From contig NC_068349.1 of assembly GCF_014633365.1 (NCBI RefSeq), positions 35,664,753 through 35,728,752 of the forward strand: a stretch of 64,000 nt of DNA. Direction: 5' to 3'. Each line of letters opens with the position of its first letter. The stretch's first letter is position 1. Shown piece after piece: positions 50,101 to 60,000 of this stretch. Below the pieces are notes generated by a model. It did not search any database. It saw nothing but the letters and a program-made list of their open reading frames with translations, and was not told the DNA's origin. This DNA comes from Diospyros lotus. Its lineage: Eukaryota; Streptophyta; Magnoliopsida; Ericales; Ebenaceae. Made by a program: the position numbers and the translations under genes.

Positions 50101-53100
50101 GATTAAATGAAATAATACAACCCCTATTAATAGGGAACTAAAGTACAACATAGGAAAGACAAACAATAAAGGAAAAGCTGTACAATGTACAAAAGTCAAA
50201 GATACAGAAATCAAGAATAGGAAGTTTCTAAATCTGGCTTATTACTTTCTAAAACACTGAAGATTAGATCAGTGTTAAAGATTAGACTAAGGAATCATAG
50301 TCCAATCAACCCTAATGATCTCGTGAATCAATCAACATATATCTTAAGCTCCACCTTACTCAACCTTGTAAAACTGGCAATATATGCAAATTCAGCTTTT
50401 TTAGAAGGATACCTGTCCAATTTAGGCTGTTTCAACTATTTATGATAACATCCGCACGTATATCTGTATATACATTATCATCTAGATAATGAATGTACTG
50501 GTCATATAGCCATTTACTCTAGAAGAATAAATAATGGCAATATTTTATTTTTTGTGTGTGTTGTATATAAAGTTCCCATGACCAAAAATTACTCATGTAG
50601 GGACCTCCTTGTCTCTTGAGATATTATTCTCATGGTTCAATTTTCCTTTGTTCCAAGCTGAAGTTGTTCTGTCCAACAAAAATTATGCCTGATTGTTGTT
50701 ACAACATTATTGATCATAGGCATGACTTATTATATGGATCATATAGTCCTATATAAATATCATTAATTAGTCAAATGTTCCTATATACACATTGAAAGGA
50801 ATTTACTGCCACCTTGAAACAATAGTTATCTCCTGTAATTATAATTTCAAACTTGTACCAATCAATTCAATCTTTGATTCTGGTTGTAATTTTCTCCTAC
50901 TTAAATCTAAATTATCACAAATATCTAGTAGTTTTGTAGAAGAAAATGACCGAATTATCTCATTTGATTCAGTTGAGAACTTTAGGTGTTTATGGTTATA
51001 AAACCTTGACTCAGTAACATTTATCCCTTCTCTCAATTCATGTAAGATTCACTACAGATCTCATGGAAAATTCAGCAAACAACAATCAAGATTACTAAGA
51101 AAATGTCTGAGTAAATAAATAGACATTTTCTAAAACTAATTTGTTCTGATTATGCAATATAATGTTGGATTTATAGAACTAAACATTGAAAAACAAAAGA
51201 AACTTGGGTATCGCAAGGTTGTGTGTTCGAGTCTTGGATCTGTGCGGCCATGTGTATTATTTGCGTCTATCCGGGGGGCTAGGGCTTGGGTTCCGACCGT
51301 GTCTTACCCACTCCACCTGTGTGCTCGTGCGAGCGGGGCCAAGGGGTTATAGAGAGGGTGTGATGGTCCCAGACAAAGACAGTTGTGTACTGGGGACCCC
51401 TCAATTCCCCATGATTAAAAAAAAAAAAAAGACATGAAGAACTTAAAAGATAAAAAGATAGAACACAACGTCCATGACTCTGAGATGTCTAGCCATAAAG
51501 GGTGGTAGCTCCTGATATTTCAATTCTTTTGTTTCTCTTTTCATAGGACTATATCAAGATGTGTGATAATTGATTCCAGAAATGGAACTATTTTTATTTA
51601 TGATTTTAATAGTTGAAAGTCAACCTTATAGATATTTATGCATCTTGGCAGGAACTCCCTATTGTGCGGTATCGCGCTGCCAAAGGGCTCGATTCATCAG
51701 ACCTGACAATAGCCCATGAATTAGTTCCTACTAAGCTTGCAGCTGCTGTTTGGAACTCTATTTCAACATATAAATCCAGTATTCCCAATTTTCCCCAGAC
51801 TGAAACATGCACTTTACTCATCATAGACAGATCAGTTGATCAGGTTACATTTAATTTGCTTTATTGACATGTTGCTTGATTTATTGGTTGGAACTTCTTG
51901 AATATGATGAATTTTGCATGTTTAGATTGCTCCTGTCATCCATGAATGGACTTATGATGCCATGTGCCATGATCTACTAGACATGGATGGAAATAAATAT
52001 GTGCATGAGGTACATTGTTGTTCTAGTTTTGTTAATATTGTTATGAGCACCTGTGCTGAGGTTGACAAAAGTTAATGTCAGATTCCTAGCAAAACAGGGG
52101 GTGAACCTGAGAAAAAAGAGGTCATCTTGGAAGATCACGATCCTGTCTGGCTTGAGCTCCGCCATGCGCATATAGCAGATGTGAGTACCATAGATGTATT
52201 AGTCATTTTTCTTCAATGCTTAATGAATGAATGTTCTTAATCACTAAATGGTATACCAGGCTAGCGAACGGTTGCACGACAAGATGACAAACTTTATGTC
52301 AAAGAATAAAGCTGCACAACTGCGACAGAGGTTGGTACCATTGCATCTGATTTTTGTTCTTTCTCTAATTTTTCATTTCTAAAGCAACACTGAGATATAA
52401 ATGCAATATATTAGGGGCCTTTTTTGTGTTGCTTTGTAGATTTTTTATTTGTTTTTTCCTTTCCTCTTTTGTCTCTCTGTAAAAGAACGAGTTGGAGGCA
52501 CCCTTATTTTTTATTGCCATGTGAAAACAGTTGAGAATTTGGAAAGGATTTGAAAACCATTTCCTCCATAGTTTCTGACTCTTATATTTCATTTCTTTCA
52601 TTATTGTATTGTTTTTCTTAAACTGTAAACCATTGGAAAATTGTAGTCATAGTGCCTATTCCTGTCTGAAATTTACATTTTGTGCAAATATAAATCATTG
52701 ACCTATTGCTCAAGATCTATGCTTGTATGAAATTGTTACTCAGACTATCAAAAATATTTATTATAATTTTTTTAACAATCAAAAATTATTTTGGTTTGTG
52801 CACTCTTTCACAAATATGAAAAAGTGAAAGTAAACTTAGTTTTTTTAATACTGAATTTTGCAAACTCTATAAAAAATTTCAATTTATGGAAAATTTCCTC
52901 TTTAAATGACACCAATTCTGGATTATGAATCAATAGGAAGACATGTAGAAAGAGAATATGACAAGAAAAAAAGGAGAAAGGATCATTAGTTATCAAATCG
53001 TTAGATTTTTGGGATATTACATGTTCATTTCTTTTTTTAAATGAAAGTAGGTGTTTATAATTTAGATTATAGAATTTTCTTGTTCTTATTTCTATATGAT

Positions 53101-54357
53101 GCCATGAAGTTCAAATAATAAAGGCTGCAGTGCTGGAGCTAGGATGAGGGTAGTGATAAGGGCTGCCATGGTGGTTACACAGGCACTTCACATATTTTTG
53201 CATGGTATAACTCGTGGCCTGCACCTAGTTGAAGGTGTAGAAAAAGCAATGAAGTTCCAAATGTTTTCTACAAAAGATAATTGCCTTAACATTATTGGTT
53301 GTTCTAGCAATAGAACTGGGGTATTATATTATTTTAACTGTTGAGATATAGTTCCCCAGTTTGCTGGATTCTTTTCTATGCACAAGTGATCCAGATCAAT
53401 AACACTCAGATGCTGATTCTTTTGGGATCAGCCCTTTATTCCTACCGAAATAAATAAATTAGAAGATCCAAGGTCAATTTTGCTACTCCAATCATAAAAT
53501 GTGCCCCACACATTGAGCTAGAGTATAATTTAATCAAATAGCTAATTTATTATGCCTTTTATAAGTTCAATTGCTTATCATGCATTTGCCATTTAACCAT
53601 ACTTGTTTAATAATGATTTTTGACTTTTGCAGAGATGGTAATGAATTATCCACAAGAGACTTGCAAAAAATGGTTCAGGCTTTACCTCAATACAATGAAC
53701 AAATGGAAAAGCTTACTCTTCATGTGGAGGTTTGCTTCTTTCTTTCTTTGTTCCATAAATCTTACTGATTACCTTTGTGTTTTTTTCAACTTTAAAACAC
53801 CAAGCACTCACAATTGGAGGATTCACAATCATCAAAATATTGCTTGCTTAATTAATAAAATTATCCAGAATAACCCTTCTACATTGTCACAAATGCCAGG
53901 GAGAGTTATTCTACTGTTTAAGTGGAGTTACATAGTGTTATGTCCAACTATGATTGAGATTATTTAATGGACTGGGTTATAAGTGATGGATAACTATGAG
54001 TTGGAAGGTAAGATGATACCATGCCGATGGTTGATGTTTTAGTTTAATGCAGATTGCGGGAAAAATCAACAGAATCATCAAAGAAATGGGACTTCGGGAT
54101 CTTGGGCAACTTGAGCAGGATATTGTCTTTGGAGATGCAGGAACAAAAGAAATTATCCATTTCTTGAGGATGAACCAGGTGGCATTTTGAAAAATTCTTA
54201 ATAACAATTTATGCTCCTAATATTCAGGTCTGGTAATTACACTTTTTATCTAATCATGCAGGATGCAACTTGTGAAAATAAGTTGCGCTTACTGATGATT
54301 TATGCCTCTGTTTATCCTGAGAAGTTTGATGCTGATAAAGCTTCAAAGCTTATGCAG
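12616..54357 (+). CDS. KEU/SEC1A-like: Sec1/Munc18 family protein, KEULE/SEC1A-like (exons 1-15)
   Basis: Cytosolic regulator that binds syntaxin-type SNAREs; in plants KEULE works with KNOLLE in cell-plate vesicle fusion, and SEC1A/B are relatives. Exons: 12616-12688, 26675-26733, 46849-46930, 47275-47353, 48290-48340, 48450-48546, 48645-48677, 49850-49972, 51652-51843, 51926-52009, 52082-52180, 52260-52330, 53633-53729, 54053-54178, 54262-54357. Phases join without a stop into 454 residues, against about 660 for the family. Diagnostic segments are [103 protein letters not shown] and [14 protein letters not shown]. All donors are GT except GC after exon 2. The C-terminal third must lie beyond 64000. 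Exons show no damage, so the gene is probably active. KEULE against SEC1A is not settled. Confidence 0.95.
13300..15409 (-). mobile_element. Copia A remnant (gag side), intron 1
   Basis: Minus-strand Ty1/Copia debris. A gag start (MSELSSTE, then [17 protein letters not shown]) is readable at about 14960-14740. Degenerate gag and CCHC-region sequence runs down to about 14000, and weaker pol-like remains reach about 13300. The element is cut at 15409 by Gypsy 1 and resumes at 20816. It resembles Copia E in intron 15 in gag sequence. Left limit uncertain. Confidence 0.6.
15410..20810 (+). mobile_element. Gypsy 1, full-length LTR retrotransposon in intron 1
   Basis: Ty3/Gypsy element of the chromodomain type, 5.4 kb. 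LTRs are 15410-15718 and 20474-20810 (TGTC...GACA; the right one has about 30 extra bases near its end). Perfect 5-bp target duplication GTTAG at 15405-15409 and 20811-20815. A degenerate tRNA-iMet primer site follows the left LTR and a purine tract (AAGGGGTTGGGAG) precedes the right one. By eye there are some 15-20 differences between the LTRs, so it is not recent. Confidence 0.92.
15786..20436 (+). pseudogene. Gypsy 1 gag-pol, degenerate
   Basis: Order gag, CCHC knuckle (about 16870-16915), protease, reverse transcriptase, RNase H, integrase, chromodomain (about 20290-20435). Many stops interrupt it, for example near 17828, 18030, 18401 and 19094. The protease active site reads INSGST where DSGST is expected. 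The reverse transcriptase box CFDD is intact. The integrase reads SNRD for SDRD and lacks the usual catalytic Glu in its DGQTE-type motif. It cannot make an active polyprotein. Confidence 0.88.
20816..21022 (-). mobile_element. Copia A remnant, primer site and LTR start
   Basis: Continues Copia A after Gypsy 1. The complement of about 20928-20950 reads as a degenerate tRNA-iMet primer site (TTGGCATCAAAGAAT), as expected at the 5' end of a minus-strand Copia. Its LTR is then interrupted by Copia B at 21023, and part of it may continue after 26146. Confidence 0.45.
21984..24230 (+). pseudogene. Copia B gag, protease and integrase, degenerate
   Basis: Gag (about 21984-22740; [15 protein letters not shown]), a complete CCHC knuckle ([14 protein letters not shown], about 22840-22885), a protease with DSSA in place of DSGA (about 23125), the pre-integrase LGHLS segment (about 23515) and the integrase core (about 23625-24230). 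In-frame stops occur, including a TAG in the HTPQQNG-type motif at about 23924. Reverse transcriptase and RNase H are absent apart from the last few codons of pol ([11 protein letters not shown], about 25965-26000). Confidence 0.85.
24260..25900. repeat. AGATCTGG/AGATCCGG-rich low-complexity block inside Copia B
   Basis: About 1.6 kb of pyrimidine-rich, imperfectly repeated sequence built from AGATCTGGTCG, AGATCCGGCCA and CGTCTCC-like words. It replaces the reverse transcriptase and RNase H part of Copia B. The leader between the left LTR and gag (about 21190-21980) has the same character. The long overlapping reading frames in all phases are compositional, not genes. Confidence 0.75.
26147..28116 (+). 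other. End of Sec1 intron 1, exon 2 and start of intron 2
   Basis: Apart from exon 2 (26675-26733), this is AT-rich intron sequence. A short (TA)n run lies near 27003-27018 after a C-run. No transposon ends recognised. Confidence 0.5.
26675..26733 (+). CDS. KEU/SEC1A-like: Sec1 gene exon 2, isolated between two giant introns
   Basis: A 59-bp exon encoding [20 protein letters not shown] after joining to exon 1. Acceptor is CTCAG; the donor is GCATGC, a GC-type donor, because no GT gives the K|V junction needed to match the family. It sits 14 kb from exon 1 and 20.1 kb from exon 3. Confidence 0.9.
28422..32105 (-). pseudogene. Copia C gag 3' part and pol, degenerate
   Basis: On the minus strand, right to left: gag tail (to about 31870), CCHC region, protease (LDSGATNHI at about 31540), pre-integrase ([10 protein letters not shown], about 31150), integrase (about 31000-30250, DNARDYF and NGVVERKN), reverse transcriptase (about 29720-29240, with YVND for YVDD) and RNase H (about 29160-28425, [15 protein letters not shown]). 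Stops and frameshifts break it, including a TAG in the HTPQQNG motif at about 30690. Confidence 0.87.
32111..34473. mobile_element. Solo LTR (2.36 kb) inside Copia C gag
   Basis: Begins TGTAACGCCCCG and ends GGATATTACA, i.e. TG...CA on either strand. Perfect 5-bp target duplication CACTT at 32106-32110 and 34474-34478 splits the Copia gag frame. No primer site, purine tract or protein domain is seen, which fits a solo LTR left by recombination between two LTRs. A large non-autonomous element is the alternative. Confidence 0.82.
33780..34240. repeat. Tandem repeat with alternating 62- and 117-bp periods
   Basis: The marker CCACACC recurs at 33807, 33869, 33986, 34048 and 34165, giving spacings 62, 117, 62, 117, i.e. 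a 179-bp higher-order unit made of two related sub-repeats (shared words TCTCAATTATTTCAC and TCTTTAATTATTT). Confidence 0.85.
34479..34957 (-). pseudogene. Copia C gag 5' part
   Basis: Minus-strand gag start MNPAAQQKL with [15 protein letters not shown], followed by several stops. It is separated from the rest of gag by the 2.36-kb insertion at 32111-34473 and from its leader and 5' LTR by the hAT element at 34966-43076. Confidence 0.8.
35083..35174. repeat. (TTC)n and (CT)n microsatellites in hAT 1
   Basis: About twelve TTC/CTT units (35083-35120) followed after a short spacer by more than 20 CT units (35129-35174), close to the left end of hAT 1. Confidence 0.9.
35716..37010 (-). mobile_element. 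Copia D fragment (gag and 5' LTR) inside hAT 1
   Basis: Minus-strand Copia piece. The LTR starts TGTGAAAAC at 36751 (its outer limit near 37000 is uncertain). A perfect primer site TGGTATCAGAGCC is the complement of 36738-36750, the gag start MAFDRIVG is at 36731, then UBN2-type gag (about 36260-36080) and a CCHC knuckle ([14 protein letters not shown], about 35850-35810). Gag stops near 35720 and no pol follows, so it is truncated. Confidence 0.78.
37052..38717. other. Unassigned insert with GC-rich, GAGAG-rich core
   Basis: Lies between the Copia D LTR and the hAT 1 transposase remnant and replaces the first half of that gene. 37052 begins TGTTGTAACTCG, like an LTR start. 37870-37975 contains (TA)n runs. 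37980-38450 is dense in CCGAGAG/CTCTCGG words on both strands with many small hairpins. 38650-38720 repeats GACCAAAATA-CCCTAGG twice. Probably an LTR or a composite of TE debris; no protein domain recognised. Confidence 0.45.
38718..39019 (+). pseudogene. hAT 1 transposase, middle fragment
   Basis: Encodes [19 protein letters not shown] and [17 protein letters not shown], characteristic of the plant zf-MYM1/TTF-type hAT transposase-like proteins as recalled. A TGA stop interrupts at about 38958. The N-terminal half (zinc finger, DUF4371 catalytic part) is missing. The frame is cut at 39027 by the second hAT element and resumes at 42449. Confidence 0.82.
39522..41560 (-). pseudogene. hAT 2 transposase, zinc finger BED / RICESLEEPER-like, disrupted
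   Basis: The minus-strand start MACSQSG is at 41533 or a few codons upstream. A partial BED finger (CNYCKKLL) at about 41310 runs into a stop after an apparent small deletion and duplication (41227-41245 repeated at 41283-41301). The catalytic core follows ([11 protein letters not shown], about 41080; after a GT-AG intron, FIYVPCPH at about 40865; [18 protein letters not shown]). The hAT dimerisation domain is at about 39780-39580 ([22 protein letters not shown]). In-frame TAG stops replace Trp codons near 40166 and 39784. Not functional as it stands. Confidence 0.88.
41645..42130. repeat. Purine-rich GAGAGCAAGAG array in hAT 2
   Basis: About 480 bp of imperfect repeats of GAGAGCAAGAG, GGCAGCGAGGGC and GAGAGAGCGAG lie upstream of the transposase start, on its 5' side. 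The long frames through it are low-complexity Ser/Leu/Arg-rich and not considered coding. Confidence 0.75.
42449..42972 (+). pseudogene. hAT 1 transposase, C-terminal fragment
   Basis: Continues with [14 protein letters not shown] and, further on, the hAT dimerisation region ([38 protein letters not shown]), ending at the stop at 42970-42972. Frameshifts and stops separate the two parts. It lies 100 bp from the transposon's right end, as expected for the 3' end of the transposase gene. Confidence 0.82.
43457..46848 (+). other. Distal part of Sec1 intron 2
   Basis: No transposon with defined ends was identified. About 43900-46250 contains LTR-like composition (CTGTTGACAGTT-type words, antisense TATA-like runs near 45710) and may be decayed LTR sequence. 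Short frames here (for example 45461-45646) show no domain. Confidence 0.4.
44941..45054. repeat. 57-bp tandem duplication
   Basis: 44941-44997 and 44998-45054 are near-identical head-to-tail copies (both begin CTTGCATTAGAAATTCA and end ATATAAATTC...). Confidence 0.88.
46849..54357 (+). CDS. KEU/SEC1A-like: Sec1 gene exons 3-15 cluster
   Basis: Thirteen compact exons with introns of 72 to 1679 bp. Introns 8 (49973-51651) and 12 (52331-53632) are the longest; intron 8 carries a small solo LTR and a SINE-like unit. Exon 15 ends KASKLMQ at 54357 with donor GTAGAT; the following intron is transposon-filled and still open at 64000. Confidence 0.94.
50045..50337. mobile_element. Solo LTR in Sec1 intron 8
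   Basis: A 293-bp unit beginning TGTAAGAAG and ending ATCAACA, flanked by TATAT at 50040-50044 and 50338-50342. Its complement begins TGTTGATTGATTCACG. The 5-bp repeat is low-complexity, so it is moderate evidence only. Confidence 0.6.
51195..51430 (+). mobile_element. SINE-like retroelement with poly(A) tail in Sec1 intron 8
   Basis: A GC-richer unit within AT-rich intron sequence. It has a polymerase III B-box-like GTTCGAGTC at 51225-51233, a mixed body and a pure A-run at 51417-51430. No target duplication found; the 5' end is approximate. It differs from the Au SINE at 2991-3165, which ends in T. Confidence 0.55.
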
Positions 54358-54396
54358 GTAGATGCTGGATATTAAATTAATGATTCCTTCCTTAAC

Positions 54397-57022
54397 TGTC
54401 AGTAAAGAAACTCCAATTCCTTGATGGAGTTGAAAAAAGAGCGTTATAGAGAGAAGGACAACAGGTCTAGAAGAGACAATGAAATAAGAAATTGGAGAAA
54501 GCTGTAGGTCGAAGCATGTATTTGCTTTTGGCCTACTGATCTATTTATACTTGTTGGATGGAGAACAATACAGTTGTACTAAGAACAAAATATTATGTTA
54601 ATCTTCCTAATAATTAGCTATTAATGAATCAACAATCATCCTAAACTATAGCGGTTAACACTCCCTTCAAGATGGTGCGTATAGATATCTCTCATGCCCA
54701 TCTTTCAAACAATTGAATTAAAAAGCCTACTACTAAGACCCTTTGTAAAGATAAGTAAGCTCTTTTTTCATATTTTACATTGGGTATAAAAAGTGTTCCT
54801 CTATCAAGCTTCTCCTCAATGAAATGTCCGTTAATTTCTGCTGCTTGTTTTGTCATTCTGGATTGGATTGTGAGCAATGTTTATGGAAGCCTTGTTATCC
54901 CATGGTGCAGACAATGGTCTGTTGTCTTCCTGGGCAAGCTCTTGCATTAGCTTCTTAAGCCAAAGGAGTTCACAAACCCCTTGAGCCATAGCTTTATATT
55001 CTGCTTCTACACTTGATCCTGCTACCACTGGCTGTTTCTACTTCTCAATGTGACTAGATTACCTCCAATAAATGTGCAATACACAAATGTGGACCCCCTA
55101 TCATCAGGTGATCCTAGCCAATCTGCATCTGTGAAGGCTTCTATTCTCTGGTGGTTAGTAATTGAGAAAAGCAACCCCTTTCCAAGAGTAGATTGCAAAT
55201 GCATGAGAATTTGGAATATTGCAACCAAGTGAATGGAGTGTGGATCATGAATGAACTAACTTACAATACTAACAGCATATTCTATGTCTAGGCATGTGAG
55301 GGAAAAATAAATCAATTGGCCAAGTAACCTTTGATATCTATAAATATCAGTTGTTTCTCCAATACCTCCTCTAAGACAATGACTTTATTTAGTAGGAGTA
55401 TTAGTATGTTTGCACGCTACGTGCCAGTTTCCTCAAGAAGATCAAGAATACATGTTTGTTGTGATATGAAGATGTGTTTATCAGAATGAGCAACTTCAAT
55501 CTCAATCCTTGATCTAAAATTCATTTGCTAGATTGGCTTTCAACTTGGATATTTCTTCAGAATTTTTCCTATCACTAATGTCATCAACATACACAATAAG
55601 AAAGGTATAAATGACTTTGCAAGCGTTTGATAAATAAGATATGGTTTGCATCGCCTTGCCGATATCCATAAGCCAAAACACCTTTACTAGAAGCCATACA
55701 AAACTTTCTTCTATTTATAAACTCTCCTTGTAGTCTTATCAATTAAGAAACCTGAGGGAATCTCCATGTACACTTTTTCTTCTAGATTTCTATGTTGAAA
55801 TGTTTTTTTCATGTTAGTTGTTTCAAATCCCACCCCAGATTTGCTACACAAGATTGGAACATAGGGATTGAGTTCATCTTGGCTACTAGCGCAAGTTTCT
55901 TGGTAGTCCAAACCATCGGTTTGATGAGGAACTCCTTTCTAACTAATCTTGCCTTCAGCCTTTCAACTATTACATTTTCTTTATGCTTGACTATTCGAAC
56001 CCATTACACCCCACTACTTTGTTTCTAGCTAAAAGAGCACAAAGTTCCCAGGTATCACCTTTTACTAAGGCTCTCATTTCTTGCATCATAGCCTCCTTCC
56101 ATTTTAGTTCATGGATAGCCTCTTCTCAATCATGTGGGATAGAAATATAAGTCAAAGAAGAGATAAAGGTTCTATAGAAAGGAAACAAAGCTTCATAAGA
56201 AACAAAGTTAGAAATAGGATAGTGAGTACATGTATGAACTCCTTTTCTAATTGCAATATGAATAGCAAGATCATTTCACTAGAGTTTGGAAAAAAGTTCA
56301 GGGTAATGAAGACTTACTGCAAGGTAGAGTGGGTGATTTAGGTGGAATGGAAACCACAATTGCTCTTGGCTTGGTAGGGTTCTCTGTTGAGTGTAGGAGT
56401 ATGTCAATATATCATCCTTGTCTAGTCTCAAATTGAACATAGTAGAAGCACTCAAGGCTATACATGGATTACCTGTGTGGGAAAAATTTGAAACATGTGA
56501 GGATGTAGAAGTTGCACCAAATTTTCTTATTAGATGTCTGTGTGCTTGGAGCTCTTCCTTGGTTAAGCAATCAACATCACTTTCTTCATTTTGAGAGGTA
56601 TCAACAACCTTTGACATGTGTGTTTGTGATCTAGGAAGCTGATTACTCCTACTGTTATGTCCCCTAGCTAGTCAGCCACAAAGCTTCCTCTAGTGTGTTT
56701 AGCTTTCCATAGCAGTTACATTTTAAGTGCTCCTTGCCCCAAAAAGATGCTCATTAAGATGACTTTACCTACTCTTGTTGTCTCGTTGGATAGGATTAAC
56801 AATGATCGCTTGATTTTTTTGGAAAAGTAGAGTGTAACAAAGCATTCCTCATGCTCTCCTCTTGCTGCACATCAGAATGAACCTGCCTCAAGGATGGAAA
56901 TGGATCCTTGCCAAGAACTTGGACCCTAATTTGATCATACTCTACATTGAGTCCAACTAAAAAAATCATGCACGTGCTCTTTGTCTAAGAGCTTTTAAAA
57001 TTTGGCATCATATCTAGGGAAC
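54397..57022 (-). mobile_element. Copia E, left part (3' LTR, RNase H, RT, gag tail)
   Basis: Minus-strand Copia in Sec1 intron 15. The 3' LTR is about 54397-54660 (ends GGTTAACA); the adjoining complement is the purine tract CATCTTGAAGGGAG. RNase H (SSVEAEYKAMAQGVCELLWL, about 55020-54960; then NIAHNPIQNDKT) and adjoining sequence (LVTLRSRNSQ) are followed by RT remnants to about 55910. Integrase is not recognisable, suggesting an internal deletion. Gag/CCHC-region remnants lie at about 56280-57020. It is interrupted at 57023 by Gypsy 2. Confidence 0.75.
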
Positions 57023-60000
57023 TGTCATGAGAAGTGCCCAGATTACTGAACTTTTAATTTCTTTTATGGCTGTAATTTTTTTGCTATTTCTTTACTGTTG
57101 TATCTTACTATTTCTTATTGCTATCATTTTCTGTTAGAGTTAATTAAACCTATAGGGGCCCACGTGTAAGGGATGGAATAGGACAAAAAGGTTGGTTACA
57201 ACAGAAGGGGGAGAATAGAATTTGTTGTGAAAGCGTCTATCATCCCAATTGATTGTATATTCTCTCCAAGGCTCTCTTGGGGAATTATCGAAGAATTGAA
57301 TTTTGAGTTTTCTTCCAAATTCTCTCAACTCTCTCTCATTTCTCCCTACTATCTTCCATCTCTTTTCTCTCTCTCTCTCTCTCTCTTCTCTTTGTTCTTG
57401 TTCTGTTCCTGCACCTTCCTAATTCAAATTGGAATTATGAGAGCAAACTAATCATGGTCAAACCGTGACAAATTTGGTATCAGCTTTTTATTAAGAAATC
57501 TAAGTGTGCATTTGATCAAGGACAGGTGGAATATTTGGGGCATATCATATCAAAGGAAGGAGTTAGTACCGACCCAAGAAAGGTAGAAACCATGTTGACT
57601 TGGCTAAGGCCTGCCACTATGAGGGCCCTAAGGGGATTCTTAGGACTAATCGAATACTATCGCCAGTTTGTAAAGAATTATGGAGCCATTAGCAAACCCT
57701 TAACTGATTTGCTGAAGAAAAGGGGGTTCAACTGTGGCCCTAAAGCAGAAAAGGCCTTCAAGAGGCTGAAAGAAGCCATGAGTAGGGTGTCGGTATTAGG
57801 ACTCCCAGATTTTAAGAAACCCTTTTTGCTAGAAACATACACAAGTGGGACTGATATTGGGGCAATCTTGGTACAGGAGGGATGACCATTGGCGTTCCTA
57901 AGTCAGGTCTTGAGCCCTAAACATTAGGGGCTTAGTATATATGAGAAGGAATTCATAGTTGTGTTAATGGCGATTGATAAATTGAGGCATTACCTGGAAG
58001 GAGGTAGATTTGTGATCAAGACTGACCACGAAAGTTTGAAGCTTCTACTACAACAAAAACTTCAAACTCTGTTGCAAAGGAAGGGGATGGCCAAGCTGAT
58101 GGGTTTGGATTACTCAATACAGTATAAGAAGGGTAAAGAAAATAGGGCAGTGGATGCACTTTCTAGGTGCCATAAAGAGAGAGGTAATGCAGCTATGATT
58201 GCTGTAATTCCAAAATGGTGCCTAGAGGTAATACACAGTTATGAGGGAGATGAAAAAGTGAGGGAAGTGCTAGAAAAATTGGCTATGGGACCTGAGGAAA
58301 TGGAGGGGTACACATTGGTGGATGGATTACTGAGGTATGATGGTCGGATTGTGATTGGTAATAGTGCAGGCCTCAAGAGAAAGATCTTGCAAGCCCTGCA
58401 TGAATCTCCAGTAGGGGGACATTCAGGGATTCAAAACACATATCTTCGGGTGAGACAACTATTCCATTGGCCAAGGCTTAAGATAGAAGTAAAAGAGTTT
58501 GTGTTAGCTTGTGACACTTGCAAGAGGTGCAAGTATGAAAATGTGGGTTATCCCGGGCTCTTGCAACCTCTGCTAATACCCAACCAAGCTTGGTCTAGTG
58601 TGTCAATGGATTTTATTGAAGGGCTGTCAAAGTCGGAAGGGAAGGACAACATCTTGGTAATCGTTGACAGATTAACCAAGTTTGCCCATTTTATAGGGCT
58701 TGCCCATCCCTACACAACCCAAGAGGTGGCCAGGGTTTTTTAGATTAGGTGGTGGCATTACATGGGGTTCCTAAGTCAATAATATCGGATCGTGATAAGA
58801 TTTTCACAAGTCTCTTGTGGTAGGAACTCATAAAGGCACTGGGAACTAAGCTGAATATGTCCACAGTTTATCACCCTCAATCAGATGGGCAAACTAAGAG
58901 GGTGAATCAGAGTTTGGAAACATTTTGAGGTGTGTTTGTATCCTGCAACCTAAAGGCTGGCATAGGTGGCTTTCCTTAGCTCAGTGGTGGTATAACTCTA
59001 ACCACCACTCTTCTCTGAAAATGTCCCCATTTGAGGCTCTCTTTGGGTGCAAACCCCCTCTGTTACCAACTATAGGGGAACACATCTCTGCAGCCTCAGT
59101 TGATGAGTATTTGCAACAGAGGAGAAAGGTATTACAACAGCTGAAACAGGAGTTGGCGTTAGCTCAGAACCGAATAAAACATGTTGCTGATCGGAAGAGG
59201 AGTGACAGGGAGTTTGCAGTGGGGGAGAAGATGTATCTGAGGCTGAAACACTCCCATCTGAAATTGATCACTCAAGGGCAAGTATCTAAACTCAATGCCA
59301 AGTATTATGGGCCCTTTTCTATAGTGGCTAAGGTAGGGAAGGTAGCCTACCAGTTGCAACTCCTTGAAGAATCCCTGATTCACCCCATTTTTCATGTCTC
59401 CCTCCTAAAGAGGTCAGTGGGCACAGAGTAGGTGAATCTAGCATTGCCCTCACTTCCTAAGGAAGGTGGTAGGGTGGAAGAGCGGAGGCTATACTAGATA
59501 GGAGAGTGGTTTACAGTCATGGAGTCCCACTCATACAAGTGTTAGTAAAGTGGAATGAGGGATCAACAGGAAGCAACACCTGGGAGTACCTGCCTAATCT
59601 ACTCAAACAGTTCCCAAGATCTACCAACCTCCTTAGGATTTCTTGAGGACAAGAAATTTGTTAAGGGGGGAAAATTGTCATGAGAAGTTACCAGATTACT
59701 GAACTTTTAATTTCTTTTATGGCTGTAATTTTTTTGCTATTTCTTTACTGTTGTAACTTGCTATTTCTTACTGCTGTCATTTTCTGTTAGAGTTAGTTAA
59801 ACCTATAGGGGCCCATGTGTAAGGACTGGAATAGGACAAAAATGTTGGTTACAACAGAAGCGGGAGAATAGAATCTGTTGTGGCAGCGTCTATCATCCCA
59901 ATTGATTGTATATTCTCTCTAAGGCTCTCTTGGGGAATTATCGAAGAATTGAATTCTGAGTTTTCTTCAAAATTCTCTCAACTCTCTCTCATTTCTCCCT

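Noticed and set aside
51220..51240. Second tRNA-like B-box
   Set aside because: Belongs to an A-tailed SINE-like unit, not a tRNA gene.
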